From positions 1 to 64,000 of the forward strand of contig CABZMT010000001.1 in NCBI GenBank assembly GCA_902526965.1: a stretch of DNA of 64,000 bases, written 5' to 3'. The translations under genes were made by a program, and so were the position numbers. The stretch is from an uncultured Alphaproteobacteria bacterium (GTDB lineage Bacteria > Pseudomonadota > Alphaproteobacteria > HIMB59). The notes under the pieces were generated by a model that was given only the letters and a program-made list of their open reading frames with translations, made no database searches and had not been told where the DNA came from. Positions 18,139-27,336 of this stretch are shown piece after piece. Every line of letters starts with the position of its first letter. Positions within the stretch are counted from its first letter, which is position 1.

Positions 18139-20187
18139 AATATCTCTCTTACCTGCATGGTTAGGTGGCGACACAACACCCCTTTGCTCCAATGCTTCCA
18201 TAATTCTAGCTGCCTTATTATAACCAACTTGAAAATTTCTTTGTAAAAAACTTGTAGATGCCTTATTAGTTGTTCGTATTAGATCAATTGATTTAGTTAT
18301 GAGGGCCTCATCCTCTTCACTTAAGTTATCGAAGTTTTCGTCGTTATTTTTTATGATTTCATCCAATTCATCCAGATATTGAACAGTTTGACTTCTTTTA
18401 ATTTCTTTAATCAGTTTGTTGACCTCACTATCTGAAATAAAAGCAGATTGATAGCGAATAATATTCCCTCCATTTTTAGACATGAGCATATCCCCATTTC
18501 CTAATAATTGCTCAGCACCAATTTCACCCAGAACAGTTCTGCTATCATATTTACTTGCAACTTGAAAACTTATCCTTGATGGAAAATTTGCCTTAATACT
18601 CCCTGTGATGATGTCCACACTAGGGCGTTGAGTGGCCATTACAAGATGTATCCCACATGCTCTCGCCATTTGCGCTAGTCTTTGAACGTAATGCTCAACT
18701 TCCTTACCAGCAGTCATCATTAAATCTGCCATTTCATCAATAAAAACAACAATATAAGGAAGTTTTTCTATAGACTTTTCATTATATCCCTCAAGACTCC
18801 TTGTATTTTCTTCATTCATAAGTGAATACCGTCGCTCCATTTCTTTACATACCCACTTTAAGGCTATAATTGCTTTTTTTGGTTCAGTGACTACTGGGGT
18901 CAATAAGTGCGCAATGTCGTTATACACACTAAGTTCTAGCATCTTTGGGTCAATGAGAATTAAGCGCAAGTCTTTTGGTGAAAATTTATATAAAATGCTT
19001 GCTAGCAAAGTATTAATAAAAACTGATTTACCTGAACCTGTGGTTCCAGCAACTAAAAGGTGAGGTGTTTTACTTAAATCAATCACTTCGATATTTCCAG
19101 ATATGTCTTTACCAATACAAATAGGAATTTTTGATGATGTATTTTTAAAATTTTCATTAATTAAAAGCTCTTTAATAGTAACCGTTTCACGTTGGTCATT
19201 AGGTACCTCTACACCTAAGTATTGGGTTCCATATATTTGTGCTATGCGTACAGCGCCAACACCCATGCTCCTAGATATATCGTCAGCTAAATTAATTATT
19301 GTATTTATCTTTATACCTGCTGCCGGGAGTATTTCAAAAAGAGTTACAACTGGGCCGTGTTTTACATTTATTACTTGTATCTCAATATTAAAATCTTGAA
19401 AAACCCTCTCAAGTAAATCTGAGTTAGCTTTAATATTTTCTTTATCTAATTTCTTTTTTGCAAGGGAATTGTTTGAGTCTAATATTTCAAGGGATGGCGA
19501 TAGATATTCTGATTTGATATTCTCATTTTCTTCATTTAAATCTTTAACTTCTAGAGAAATATCTGTACTGATATTGTTAATAAACGGATCTTTTTTTATC
19601 TTTGTATTAAGGCTGTCATTTGGAACATTCCTCTCAAATATTTTTCTAAAACTAATCTTTGGGAATCTAAGTACAGTTAAAATATTTTGTGAAACTAAAT
19701 AAATTGAAAGACCAAAGAAAGACAGTGCGTAGCTTATATATTCAAAGTTATAAAAATTATAAAGATAGTTGGCAAAAACTCCCCAAGTCTCTATTGATTC
19801 TATAAATATAAAATTAAAATCAAAGTATATTAATGATTGAGGTATTAACACTAAGCTTATAAAAAATAATGATAATCTTATAAAAATATATTTTGGTGAC
19901 TTATTTAACAAAATTAATATTGAATAAAACAAAAAAAATAAAGTTACTAAATATCCTAAGACCCCAAATGTATAAAAAATAAAACTTGCATAATATGAAC
20001 CCAAATCACCCATAAAATTTTGAGCCTCATTGCTAGTACTTGTTAAAAATGAGTTATCATTAATGTCAAATGTCAACAATGACAACAGTGAAAGAATAGA
20101 TAACAATAAAAGAGAAAATGCATATATATATTTTAAAGATAAGTATATTTTTTCTTTAAAGATCTCAGGAATATAGTTATTCTTCAT
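18124..20187 (-). CDS. ftsK: DNA translocase FtsK
   Basis: Septum-anchored motor that pumps DNA to dif and activates XerCD. Four hydrophobic segments fill the first about 170 residues, followed by a short linker (FtsK linkers vary). The motor has Walker A VAGTTGSGKSVFINTLLA near residue 379, Walker B IPYIVVFIDEMADLM and the MATQRPSVDIITGSIKANFPSRISFQV signature. The gamma winged helix is at the end (TSFLQRNFQVGYNKAARIMEALEQRGVVS). At 687 residues it is a compact version. It is divergent from the ubiH-like gene, with 26 bp between starts. Confidence 0.97.
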   Translation of the reverse strand: MKNNYIPEIFKEKIYLSLKYIYAFSLLLLSILSLLSLLTFDINDNSFLTSTSNEAQNFMGDLGSYYASFIFYTFGVLGYLVTLFFLFYSILILLNKSPKYIFIRLSLFFISLVLIPQSLIYFDFNFIFIESIETWGVFANYLYNFYNFEYISYALSFFGLSIYLVSQNILTVLRFPKISFRKIFERNVPNDSLNTKIKKDPFINNISTDISLEVKDLNEENENIKSEYLSPSLEILDSNNSLAKKKLDKENIKANSDLLERVFQDFNIEIQVINVKHGPVVTLFEILPAAGIKINTIINLADDISRSMGVGAVRIAQIYGTQYLGVEVPNDQRETVTIKELLINENFKNTSSKIPICIGKDISGNIEVIDLSKTPHLLVAGTTGSGKSVFINTLLASILYKFSPKDLRLILIDPKMLELSVYNDIAHLLTPVVTEPKKAIIALKWVCKEMERRYSLMNEENTRSLEGYNEKSIEKLPYIVVFIDEMADLMMTAGKEVEHYVQRLAQMARACGIHLVMATQRPSVDIITGSIKANFPSRISFQVASKYDSRTVLGEIGAEQLLGNGDMLMSKNGGNIIRYQSAFISDSEVNKLIKEIKRSQTVQYLDELDEIIKNNDENFDNLSEEDEALITKSIDLIRTTNKASTSFLQRNFQVGYNKAARIMEALEQRGVVSPPNHAGKRDILINQ

Positions 20188-20213
20188 TGTTTTAAATAAA
20201 TATATGCGTCTAA

Positions 20214-21335
20214 ATGAAAAATAAAATACATAAATATGACTTTTTAATTATAGGCGCGGGGCTCATTGGAGCTATTGCAGCCCTAGCTTTAGTTAAAAAA
20301 AAATTCAAAGTTTTAGTGTTAGATAAAAAAGTTGAATTACCTAATGACGATAGAACGTTGGCAGTAAACGCTAATTCTATAGATTTTTTAAAACAATTGG
20401 GTATCTGGAATAAGCTTAAATCACAGCCCCAGCCAATAGATAAAATAATTATTGAAGATAACATCAATGAAAAACCCCTCATTTTTGAAAATGATGATGA
20501 GTCTATGGGTAATGTTATTTTAAATAAAGAGATGTCAAAAGTAGTTAGACAAAAATTAGTAAATTTAAAAATTTTAAAAATCGAAACTAATATAGATATA
20601 AGTAAAATTCTGCCTGATAAATTTATTCTTATCGATAATAAGAATTATATTTTTAAAAAAGTGATAATTAGCATTGGAAAGAATATTGTTTCTAATTTAA
20701 ATCACAAAACCATTACTTTTGATCAAAAACATCAATCTTATGTTGGTTTTTTTAAGCATTCTAAAGATCACAATAATACAGCATATGAGTTTTTCACTCA
20801 AAAAGGCCCTTTAGCTGTCTTGCCAGCACCTTCTGGTAACAAAAAAAAATCAACTTTTATTTATTCATCTAAAGAGGATACAGATAAATACCAAATACAA
20901 AAACTTATTAATAAGAAAATTATAAACACCCATGGTAAATTAATTTTTGATCAATCAATATCAAAATTTCCCATAATCCCCCATCTCATTAAATATAATA
21001 ATAATTTCTTATATATTGGTGATAGTTTAAAATCAATACATCCAGTTGCCGGTCAAGGATGGAATCTGGGTATCAAAGATATCCAAACACTATGTAAATT
21101 ATTAGATCAATATTCTCTAGATGAAAAAAATATTAACTCTTTTTATTACTCAAGAAGAATTGTTGAAAGCTCAATATTTCTAGGTTTTACTTCCATATTA
21201 AACTTCTTTTATGAGGGTAAAAATCAATTAAATAAAGAAATTGTTAAAGCAGGTTTTACAATTTTAAGAAAGGTTAAATTCTTGAGAGATGTATTTATCA
21301 AGCAAGCAATGGGCAGGATTAATTTAACTGATTAG
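20214..21335 (+). CDS. ubiH: UbiH/UbiF/Coq6-family FAD monooxygenase (ubiquinone biosynthesis)
   Basis: Class A flavin monooxygenase that hydroxylates the ubiquinone ring. FAD-binding GxGxxG is IIGAGLIGAIAALALVKK (residues 11-28); DRTLAVNANSIDFLKQLGIW is the family block; the second FAD motif is LYIGDSLKSIHPVAGQGWNLGIKD near 265-290 (GD...HP..GQG.N.G..D). Length 373 is slightly short. Which ring position is hydroxylated cannot be told from sequence alone. It sits divergent from ftsK, as in other alphaproteobacteria, and its end overlaps the convergent LON-domain gene by 17 bp. Confidence 0.88.
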   Translation: MKNKIHKYDFLIIGAGLIGAIAALALVKKKFKVLVLDKKVELPNDDRTLAVNANSIDFLKQLGIWNKLKSQPQPIDKIIIEDNINEKPLIFENDDESMGNVILNKEMSKVVRQKLVNLKILKIETNIDISKILPDKFILIDNKNYIFKKVIISIGKNIVSNLNHKTITFDQKHQSYVGFFKHSKDHNNTAYEFFTQKGPLAVLPAPSGNKKKSTFIYSSKEDTDKYQIQKLINKKIINTHGKLIFDQSISKFPIIPHLIKYNNNFLYIGDSLKSIHPVAGQGWNLGIKDIQTLCKLLDQYSLDEKNINSFYYSRRIVESSIFLGFTSILNFFYEGKNQLNKEIVKAGFTILRKVKFLRDVFIKQAMGRINLTD

Positions 21336-21978
21336 AGTTTTTGTTACTTACTACTTGGAATGTATTTAAATCCAGTATCGAATTTATTGTATTAATCCTT
21401 GTAGAAATATTTGGAGACTCAAGAATAGCTTGTTTATCAATTTTATTAAATGGTGCTAACATAGCCAAAGTAGATAAAAGTTGTAGATTAGACGTTTCAG
21501 CAAGTACATCTTTATCAATGTCTAATTTTTTCATCTTAAAAAAGTTAGTATATTTTTGTATTAACTCAACACGATCGACATTAGGTTCCATATTGTTTAA
21601 ATCTGAAAAATAATCTTGGCTGTCAATTGTTGCTTGATAATACCCGTGTGGAGTAAGGTTCCTTTCATGCAGAACAAACCTACAAACACCCTCAAGGTTT
21701 AATACTAATCTATAATCTGGTGTTTCTATGTAAGAGGTTATTTTCCCAATACACCCCATTTGAAATAACTCATTGTTATTGTTTTTAGGTTGAATTATGC
21801 CAATCATTCTGTTGTTTTTAAGACTATCTAGTGTCATCTTAATATACCTCTCTTCAAAAATGTTGAGTGGTAACTTTCCAAATGGCAGCAGTAAAACGTT
21901 ATCTAGAGGGAATATTGGTAGAGAGCTCGGAATTTTCTTGGAGTCAACCTCAAATAGTTTTTTAATATTATCTTCCAT
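21319..21978 (-). CDS. LON substrate-binding (LAN) domain protein
   Basis: A 219-residue stand-alone Lon N-domain: LPIFPLDNVLLLPFGKLPLNIFEERYIKM followed by RMIGIIQP, GCIGKITSYIETPDYRLVLNLEGVCRF. There is no AAA or protease part, so it is not Lon itself. Such proteins commonly sit next to a thioredoxin-TPR gene in alphaproteobacteria, as here, where it overlaps that gene by 1 bp and probably follows it in an operon. The role is unproven; substrate recognition or chaperone assistance is a reasonable inference. Confidence 0.85.
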   Translation of the reverse strand: MEDNIKKLFEVDSKKIPSSLPIFPLDNVLLLPFGKLPLNIFEERYIKMTLDSLKNNRMIGIIQPKNNNNELFQMGCIGKITSYIETPDYRLVLNLEGVCRFVLHERNLTPHGYYQATIDSQDYFSDLNNMEPNVDRVELIQKYTNFFKMKKLDIDKDVLAETSNLQLLSTLAMLAPFNKIDKQAILESPNISTRINTINSILDLNTFQVVSNKNSNQLN

Positions 21979-22847
21979 TATTTAAACATTATACTTGATA
22001 ACTTTTTTCGAGCCTCTACAACATTTGGATCATTAAAACCTAGTAGATCAAAAAACTCTAAAAGCTTTTTCTTCGCTGCTTCTTCATTCCAATTAGGATT
22101 TTGTTCAAAAATTTTTAAAAGCTCATTAAAACCTTTTTCAGTTTCACTTAATGAAAGATAGCTATTAGCTAGTTTATAACGCAAATCCATATTTTTTGGG
22201 TCATTATTGACTTCTTGAATAAGTCTCTCATCTAATATTTCGTTATCTTTCTTATTAGTTGCATCTAAAAGCTTCTTAATTTTTATAATTTCATCATTCT
22301 CTAAAATCCTCTCATCGAATGAATCAAACATTTCATTTGCATCATCAAATCTTTTAATTTGAATTAAACATCTTAGCATTCCGGCAATTATTCTTGGATT
22401 TCCCGGATCCATCCCAGCAAGAGTCTCAAAGAGCTTTAAAGACTCTTCAAACTTATGGTCACTAAATAATTGTTCTGCTTCTTCAATAAGCTTAGGTATT
22501 TCATTTCCAGGTGTTGCTTCAATCATTTTGTCGACCATAGCCTCAACTTTACTTTCTGGTTGTGCACCTTGAAAAGCGTCTAAGGGTTTTCCATCAACAA
22601 ACCCATAAACAGTTGGAATTGACTGAATATTTAATTGAGAGGCAATACCTTGATTTTCATCGACATTAATTTTTGCAAGAATAATCTTTCCATTCTTTCT
22701 ATTTATTACATTTTCTAAAGTTGGTGTTAATTGTTTGCAAGGTCCACACCAAGGAGCCCAAAAATCAACAATCACTGGAGTGGTTTTAGACTTTTCTACT
22801 ACTTCTTCTAAAAATTGATCTTGGCTTATATCTATTACAAAACTCAT
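21978..22847 (-). CDS. cnoX: Thioredoxin-TPR fusion, CnoX (YbbN)-like chaperedoxin
   Basis: The N-terminal thioredoxin fold (residues about 1-110) has the active site DFWAPWCGPCKQLTPTLE, and the C-terminal about 170 residues are TPR-like helices (LFETLAGMDPGNPRIIAGMLRC, RYKLANSYLSLSETEKGF). This is the CnoX/YbbN architecture, a holdase that protects unfolded proteins and hands them to GroEL/DnaK. E. coli CnoX lacks the first cysteine, whereas this protein keeps the full WCGPC, so it may be redox-active. It is first in a two-gene unit with the LON-domain gene. Confidence 0.92.
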   Translation of the reverse strand: MSFVIDISQDQFLEEVVEKSKTTPVIVDFWAPWCGPCKQLTPTLENVINRKNGKIILAKINVDENQGIASQLNIQSIPTVYGFVDGKPLDAFQGAQPESKVEAMVDKMIEATPGNEIPKLIEEAEQLFSDHKFEESLKLFETLAGMDPGNPRIIAGMLRCLIQIKRFDDANEMFDSFDERILENDEIIKIKKLLDATNKKDNEILDERLIQEVNNDPKNMDLRYKLANSYLSLSETEKGFNELLKIFEQNPNWNEEAAKKKLLEFFDLLGFNDPNVVEARKKLSSIMFK

Positions 22848-22913
22848 ATATTTTAAATAGTAACAAAACGTGCTTTTACAATAAACATTATTGTTCTATC
22901 TGTTGATTTTATC

Positions 22914-22942
22914 TTGATAGCTACAAAAAGGAGGTTTATAAA
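22914..22942 (+). promoter_or_regulatory. Sigma-70-type promoter of tRNA-Gly
   Basis: TTGATA (22914-22919) and TATAAA (22937-22942) are separated by exactly 17 bp, each hexamer one base from consensus. The predicted start lies near 22949, about 12 nt before the mature tRNA. This is one of the best promoter matches in the window. Confidence 0.72.
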
Positions 22943-22960
22943 ATACTTTCTTTTAATACT

Positions 22961-23035
22961 GCGGGCGTAGCTCAGGGGTAGAGCGCAACCTTGCCAAGGT
23001 TGAAGTCGAGGGTTCGAATCCCTTCGCCCGCTCCA
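22961..23035 (+). tRNA. tRNA-Gly(GCC)
   Basis: A full cloverleaf can be drawn: acceptor GCGGGCG pairs with CGCCCGC, D-arm GCTC/GAGC, anticodon stem CAACC/GGTTG with loop TTGCCAA (anticodon GCC), T-arm GAGGG/CCCTT-type with loop TTCGAAT, discriminator T and an encoded CCA. The tRNA is on its own between the thioredoxin gene and the FkbM-like gene. Confidence 0.97.
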
Positions 23036-23120
23036 AAAATATTGTAATTACTTTATTTTTAAAAAACTCTTCAATAGAGTACTGACAGATTATTTGTAAA
23101 TCGTTTTATTATAATTTGAT

Positions 23121-23747
23121 TTAAAGACTAAATTTACAGCTTTTATAACACTCCTTTTTCCAAACACTATAATCCATCTCTTCAAAATCCACGTCATTAT
23201 TAACAAACCAAGTTTCATAAATTTTATATCTTTTGTTTCTTGAATAGACGTCCTTAACAGCAACTTTGTAATTGTAATCTTTTAGATAATTAATACATAA
23301 ATCTTCATATTTATTCCCAATGTTATACTTATCATGTTCGAAACTAATGAAATCAAAGTCTAATTTAGAACTGATTACTTTTTTTAGAATATTAAACGTA
23401 TTTTCAGCAGGTTCTATGTCACACGAAAGGTAGTTGAGTCTATTTGGTAGTTCTCTCAGTTTAATCAATGATGAATAGTTAATATTAAAGGCATCATCCC
23501 ATACAACGTTATTTTTTCTTAGCTTGTTATCACCCCATGACTTTTGAAAGGACTTGTCGCATTCAACTGATATACCGTTCCAATTACATTTAACCTCCAA
23601 GTTAAATGTATTGCTATTTATTACAGGATCATGTGCCCCAATTTCTAAGTAAGTCCCATTTGAACCTGAAATATTGTAAGCAAATTGGTCTTGGCCAGAT
23701 TGAGAGAACTTATTATTTTTTCTTTTTAGAAAATTGAACAATTTCAT
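23121..23747 (-). CDS. FkbM-like methyltransferase
   Basis: The 208-residue protein begins with a Lys-rich stretch and then FSQSGQDQFAYNISGSNGTYLEIGAHDPVINSNTFNLE, the FkbM/methyltransf_21 pattern in which GxxLEIGAxDP binds SAM and SNT..LE follows. CNWNGISVECDKSFQKSW and LNYLSCDIEPAENTFNIL match later family blocks. Methyl acceptors in this family are often sugars or lipids; none can be named here. It is the last of the long minus-strand run and overlaps the LysE gene by 4 bp. Confidence 0.7.
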   Translation of the reverse strand: MKLFNFLKRKNNKFSQSGQDQFAYNISGSNGTYLEIGAHDPVINSNTFNLEVKCNWNGISVECDKSFQKSWGDNKLRKNNVVWDDAFNINYSSLIKLRELPNRLNYLSCDIEPAENTFNILKKVISSKLDFDFISFEHDKYNIGNKYEDLCINYLKDYNYKVAVKDVYSRNKRYKIYETWFVNNDVDFEEMDYSVWKKECYKSCKFSL

Positions 23748-24358
23748 TTAAATAAATCTATTAATAAAATTATTGATAATATTATAAATAAACAACCAAT
23801 AATTTTCTGTATCAAGAAAGATTTATTTTTTACTAATTCCAATATATTTTTAGAAGTTACTAAATTGACCAGCAGTATATACCATAAAGCATCTACAGTA
23901 CTTGCGATTAATACTAACGATAAATTAAAAAAAACATCATTATTCAATGACATAAATTGAGAGTATATTGCTAAAAACCATATAAGTATTTTTGGATTTA
24001 GAATTGAAATGCTTAGACCTTGAAAAAATGATTGAATTCCATACTTGATTCCCCCCTCATTAAATTCAACATGATTTTTTTTTACTAAAGCTTGAATACC
24101 AAGGTAGAATAGAAATATTATTGATAAGGCTTTAAGAATAATAAATAAAAAAAAATTAGCTTTGATTATTAAACCAATACCGATAACGGCAAATAAAGCA
24201 TATATTCCAATGCCAAACCCATGACCTAAAGCTGTTAAAATTCCATTAAATTTATTTTTGAAAATGGAATTATTTATTACAACCATCATACTAGGCCCAG
24301 GAGACATGGCTCCCAACAAACATACAAATGTTATTTGTATAAATAATAAAAAAGTCAT
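23744..24358 (-). CDS. LysE/RhtB-family amino-acid exporter
   Basis: A 204-residue polytopic membrane protein with about six hydrophobic segments. The N-terminal GAMSPGPSMMVVINNSIF is the LysE/RhtB signature (PGP), followed by GILTALGHGFGIGIYALFAVIG. Members export amino acids or derivatives such as homoserine, lysine or leucine. The substrate cannot be inferred. It lies 3 bp after the HAD gene and overlaps the FkbM-like gene by 4 bp. Confidence 0.88.
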   Translation of the reverse strand: MTFLLFIQITFVCLLGAMSPGPSMMVVINNSIFKNKFNGILTALGHGFGIGIYALFAVIGIGLIIKANFFLFIILKALSIIFLFYLGIQALVKKNHVEFNEGGIKYGIQSFFQGLSISILNPKILIWFLAIYSQFMSLNNDVFFNLSLVLIASTVDALWYILLVNLVTSKNILELVKNKSFLIQKIIGCLFIILSIILLIDLFK

Positions 24359-24361
24359 TAT

Positions 24362-24919
24362 CTATTTTTGAAAGTTTTCTTTAATTTCAAATTTATCAAG
24401 TTTTGAGGAGTTGATAATCTCTCTTAAATCTTCAGAAACATTTGTAAATATAAATTTTTTAGTATATTTCCATATCGGTAAATCTTGTTTACTATTTCCT
24501 AAATAATCAAATTCTAAAATTTTAAGTTCATTTTTAATAAATTTAACTTTATTTTTACCAACCATATTAAAATTTATATTCGTGCCAAATGATTCAAAAA
24601 AAATACTTAAATGTTTATCTATTTGATCTACAAGCAATTGATGACTTCCAGAAATTAGGTAAATAACTCGATGACGATTTTTAACATCTTTTATATAGTT
24701 TAAGGCAGCGCTATTAAAATTTAATTTTTCTATAGGAACAATATAATTTTTGGAAATTTTTTCTTTTAGATACGATTTTCCTTTAAAAAAAAATACAATT
24801 AGATAAAAAATAAGCTTCAAAGGATTAGTTTTGAGACTATTAACAAATGCCAAATCCGATAAATCTTCTTTTATCAAGGTTCCATCTAGATCAACAAATA
24901 ATATCCTGTTTTCATTCAT
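24362..24919 (-). CDS. HAD-family phosphatase (UbiA-associated HAD type)
   Basis: A 185-residue HAD protein with a full motif I, ILFVDLDGTLIKEDLSDLAF (residues 6-25), a motif II serine in VIYLISGSHQLLVDQI, a lysine in MVGKNKVKFIKNEL and motif IV-like FDYLGNSKQDLPIWKYTKK. The KEDLSD..F and GNSxxDxPxW features recall the N-terminal HAD domain fused to UbiA-type prenyltransferases in bacterial polyprenyl-sugar pathways, but no UbiA domain follows here. The substrate is unknown. It overlaps the 102-aa gene by 8 bp. Confidence 0.72.
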   Translation of the reverse strand: MNENRILFVDLDGTLIKEDLSDLAFVNSLKTNPLKLIFYLIVFFFKGKSYLKEKISKNYIVPIEKLNFNSAALNYIKDVKNRHRVIYLISGSHQLLVDQIDKHLSIFFESFGTNINFNMVGKNKVKFIKNELKILEFDYLGNSKQDLPIWKYTKKFIFTNVSEDLREIINSSKLDKFEIKENFQK

Positions 24920-25220
24920 TTTTTTTGAAGAATGATACTGTAATCTTAATTATATCTTTTGATACTTGTTCTTTAATAGAACCAATACAAATAGATTTTA
25001 TTTTAAGAGCCTTTTGAAAAATTTCCTCATAAATTAATGCTTTTTGGTTCATTATTTCTTTTTCCTTAAATTTTTTTCTTCCTCTTTTTTCTTCGGGAAA
25101 CTTCTTAAAAAAGGACTCAACAATATCAATATTATATTTCTTTATAAAAACGACATTCTGATACCTTTTTAAGGGTATATAATTGTCTATTGGTGGCTTA
25201 TTTTTATATATATCAATCAA
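24912..25220 (-). CDS. Small hypothetical protein (102 aa)
   Basis: I do not recognise this gene. It encodes 102 residues, highly Lys-rich (KKFPEEKRGRKKFKEKEIMNQK in the middle), with no signal peptide or membrane segment. The final strand (SKDIIKITVSFFKKNE) is beta-like. It overlaps purH by 4 bp upstream and the HAD gene by 8 bp downstream, an arrangement that strongly suggests a real translated gene in the operon. Function cannot be inferred. Confidence 0.6.
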   Translation of the reverse strand: MIDIYKNKPPIDNYIPLKRYQNVVFIKKYNIDIVESFFKKFPEEKRGRKKFKEKEIMNQKALIYEEIFQKALKIKSICIGSIKEQVSKDIIKITVSFFKKNE

Positions 25221-26680
25221 TGTTTAAAGTGACGTTCACTTAACTTAAAAAAATTTAAATTATGTTTTCTTATATGTCTTTGAATATCTGGGTCGTTCTT
25301 TGACCCCATTGGAGCATATGTTTCAATTTTAATTTTTTGCTTCTTAATAATTGATAATGAGTCTGCAAAAGGAAAAAATGCATCAGAAAATAAGTATGCT
25401 TTTTTTAATTTTCTGAACTTATGTCTCAGATTAAATTTATACAAACAGTTTTGAAGGGCATCGACTCGTGATGTCTGTCCTCCAGATTGAGAAATTAAGC
25501 TATTTTCATCAAATAGAGCTATTGCATTTGATTTAATATTTTTTAATATGTTCACAAAAAAATTTATTTTTTCTCCACTCAGTTTATTTTCACCATTAAT
25601 ATTTTCAACAGATGTTTTTTTATTATTAGTATCTTGAATTAAAGTTCCCCCAAAAAATGATCTCTCCTCCAATTTCTGATTAATCTTTTTTATTTTTATT
25701 ACTCTTAAATTTTTCTTAGTTTTGAGAATATCTAATGCCTCTTTTTCATAACTAGGTGCTGAAATTACTTCATAAAAGTTTTTTAATAAAAGTCTAGCTG
25801 TCTTTTTACTAATCTTTTTGTTAAATGAAACTATACCACCAAAAGCACTTAATGGATCTCCAGCTAAAGCCTTTACATAACACTGGGTTTGTATTTTACC
25901 TATAGCTGCACCACAAGGTGTATTATGTTTGATAATTGCGCAAATATTATTTTTTGTGTTTACTCCATATGCAATTTTTACAGCAGCGTCTAGGTCCAAT
26001 AAATTATTATAACTTAGTTTTTTATCACCACTTAGCTGAGTAAATTTATCATTGTTAACAAGGGCTCTTGCATTTTGATGAGGGTTTTCGCCATACCTTA
26101 ATTCATACTCATCTTTTGTATTTCCATCAAACCAATTTAATATTGCGTTGTCATAATTAGCTATTCGTTGTATTGCTTTTTTGGCAAATATTTTTCTTTG
26201 AGTTTGTTTTAATGGAAATGCTTTCATAAAATTTTTGTAATCACCTGGGTTAGTGATTGGTATTGTATTATTATAGTTTTTAACAGCGGCTCTTATTAAA
26301 CTATGTCCACCGATATCTATCATTTCTATAATTTTTGATTTATCTTTGGTTCTTCTTACAGATTCCTCAAAGGGATAAAGATTTATAACTAGTATGTCAA
26401 AAATCACTATTCCATGGTTTTTCTGCTCTTTTTGGTGGTCTTTACTATTTGTTCCTAATAGCCCGCCAAATATTTTAGGATGAAGTGTTTTTACTCTACC
26501 GTCTAAAATTTCTTTTTGATTTGTATATTTTGAAATTTCTATATGAGGAATATCGATACTTTTTAAGTATTTAGAAGTTCCTCCTGTGGAGTAAATAGTA
26601 AATTTTTTCTTGATAAGAAAGTTTGCAATTAAATCTAAATTCGTTTTATCATAAACTGATATAATCGCATTTTTCCCCAT
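25217..26680 (-). CDS. purH: Bifunctional AICAR formyltransferase / IMP cyclohydrolase
   Basis: Catalyses the last two steps of de novo IMP synthesis. The N-terminal cyclohydrolase domain starts NAIISVYDKTNLDLIANFL and contains YSTGGTSKYL and LDGRVKTLHPKIFGGLL. The C-terminal AICAR transformylase has ELRYGENPHQNA, the catalytic CAIIKHNTPCGAAIG lysine-histidine near residue 250, and a final SDAFFPFADS block. Length 487 is shorter than the usual 510-530 but no motif is lost. It overlaps rpe by one base and the 102-aa gene by 4 bp. Confidence 0.96.
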   Translation of the reverse strand: MGKNAIISVYDKTNLDLIANFLIKKKFTIYSTGGTSKYLKSIDIPHIEISKYTNQKEILDGRVKTLHPKIFGGLLGTNSKDHQKEQKNHGIVIFDILVINLYPFEESVRRTKDKSKIIEMIDIGGHSLIRAAVKNYNNTIPITNPGDYKNFMKAFPLKQTQRKIFAKKAIQRIANYDNAILNWFDGNTKDEYELRYGENPHQNARALVNNDKFTQLSGDKKLSYNNLLDLDAAVKIAYGVNTKNNICAIIKHNTPCGAAIGKIQTQCYVKALAGDPLSAFGGIVSFNKKISKKTARLLLKNFYEVISAPSYEKEALDILKTKKNLRVIKIKKINQKLEERSFFGGTLIQDTNNKKTSVENINGENKLSGEKINFFVNILKNIKSNAIALFDENSLISQSGGQTSRVDALQNCLYKFNLRHKFRKLKKAYLFSDAFFPFADSLSIIKKQKIKIETYAPMGSKNDPDIQRHIRKHNLNFFKLSERHFKH

Positions 26681-27336
26681 TAATTAAAATTATCAGACAA
26701 TTTGTTTGTTGCAGTAATTAAGTCACCTTGATTAAATAAAAATGATCCAGCAACAAGTATATTAGCGCCAGCATCAACACATATCTTACCTGTCTCATAA
26801 TTAATACCACCATCTATTTCAATGTTAACATTTAAATTATTTGCTTTTACATAGTCTGAGATATGTTTTATTTTATCAATTTGGTCATTCATGAACTCTT
26901 GACCTCCAAATCCAGGCTCTACCGTCATTATAATGATTTGATCAACAAAATTAAGATAAGGTTTAATTTCTGTCCAAGGTGTTTTTGGTTTAATCGCTAA
27001 ACCACACTTTATTCCGCTTCTTTTTATTTTCGTAACAATTTTTTTTAAGTCCTCATTAATTTCACAATGAAATGTAATTACATCAGAACCAGCATTTATA
27101 TATTCATCTAAAAACTTTTCGACTCTATTTATCATTAAATGTACATCAAAAATTTTATCGGAAAAATTCCTTAATTCAGAGATGAATTTAGGACCGAAAG
27201 TTAAATTAGGTACAAAGTCACCATCCATAACATCAAAATGAATATATTCTGCTTTAGACTTATCAATATCAGAAATTATTTTTTCCATATTTGAAAATGT
27301 TCCACCTAAAATTGACGGAGAAATTTTTACACTCAT
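26680..27336 (-). CDS. rpe: Ribulose-phosphate 3-epimerase
   Basis: Interconverts ribulose-5-phosphate and xylulose-5-phosphate. The TIM-barrel motifs are all visible: ISPSILGGTFSNM at the start, HFDVMDGDFVPNLTFGP (metal His/Asp), FDVHLMI, VMTVEPGFGGQEF, and IDGGINYETG followed by VAGSFLF. Length 218 is typical. It sits between the rsmB-like gene and purH with one-base overlaps on both sides. Confidence 0.97.
   Translation of the reverse strand: MSVKISPSILGGTFSNMEKIISDIDKSKAEYIHFDVMDGDFVPNLTFGPKFISELRNFSDKIFDVHLMINRVEKFLDEYINAGSDVITFHCEINEDLKKIVTKIKRSGIKCGLAIKPKTPWTEIKPYLNFVDQIIIMTVEPGFGGQEFMNDQIDKIKHISDYVKANNLNVNIEIDGGINYETGKICVDAGANILVAGSFLFNQGDLITATNKLSDNFN

Noticed and set aside
19183-19198. 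parS-like CGTTTCACGTTGGTCA in ftsK
   Set aside because: Only about 12 of 16 bases match the parS site and the central CACGTG is broken (CACGTT).
23036-23120. Integration-type feature after tRNA-Gly
   Set aside because: No copy of the tRNA 3' end was found downstream, and the next genes are in a normal operon.
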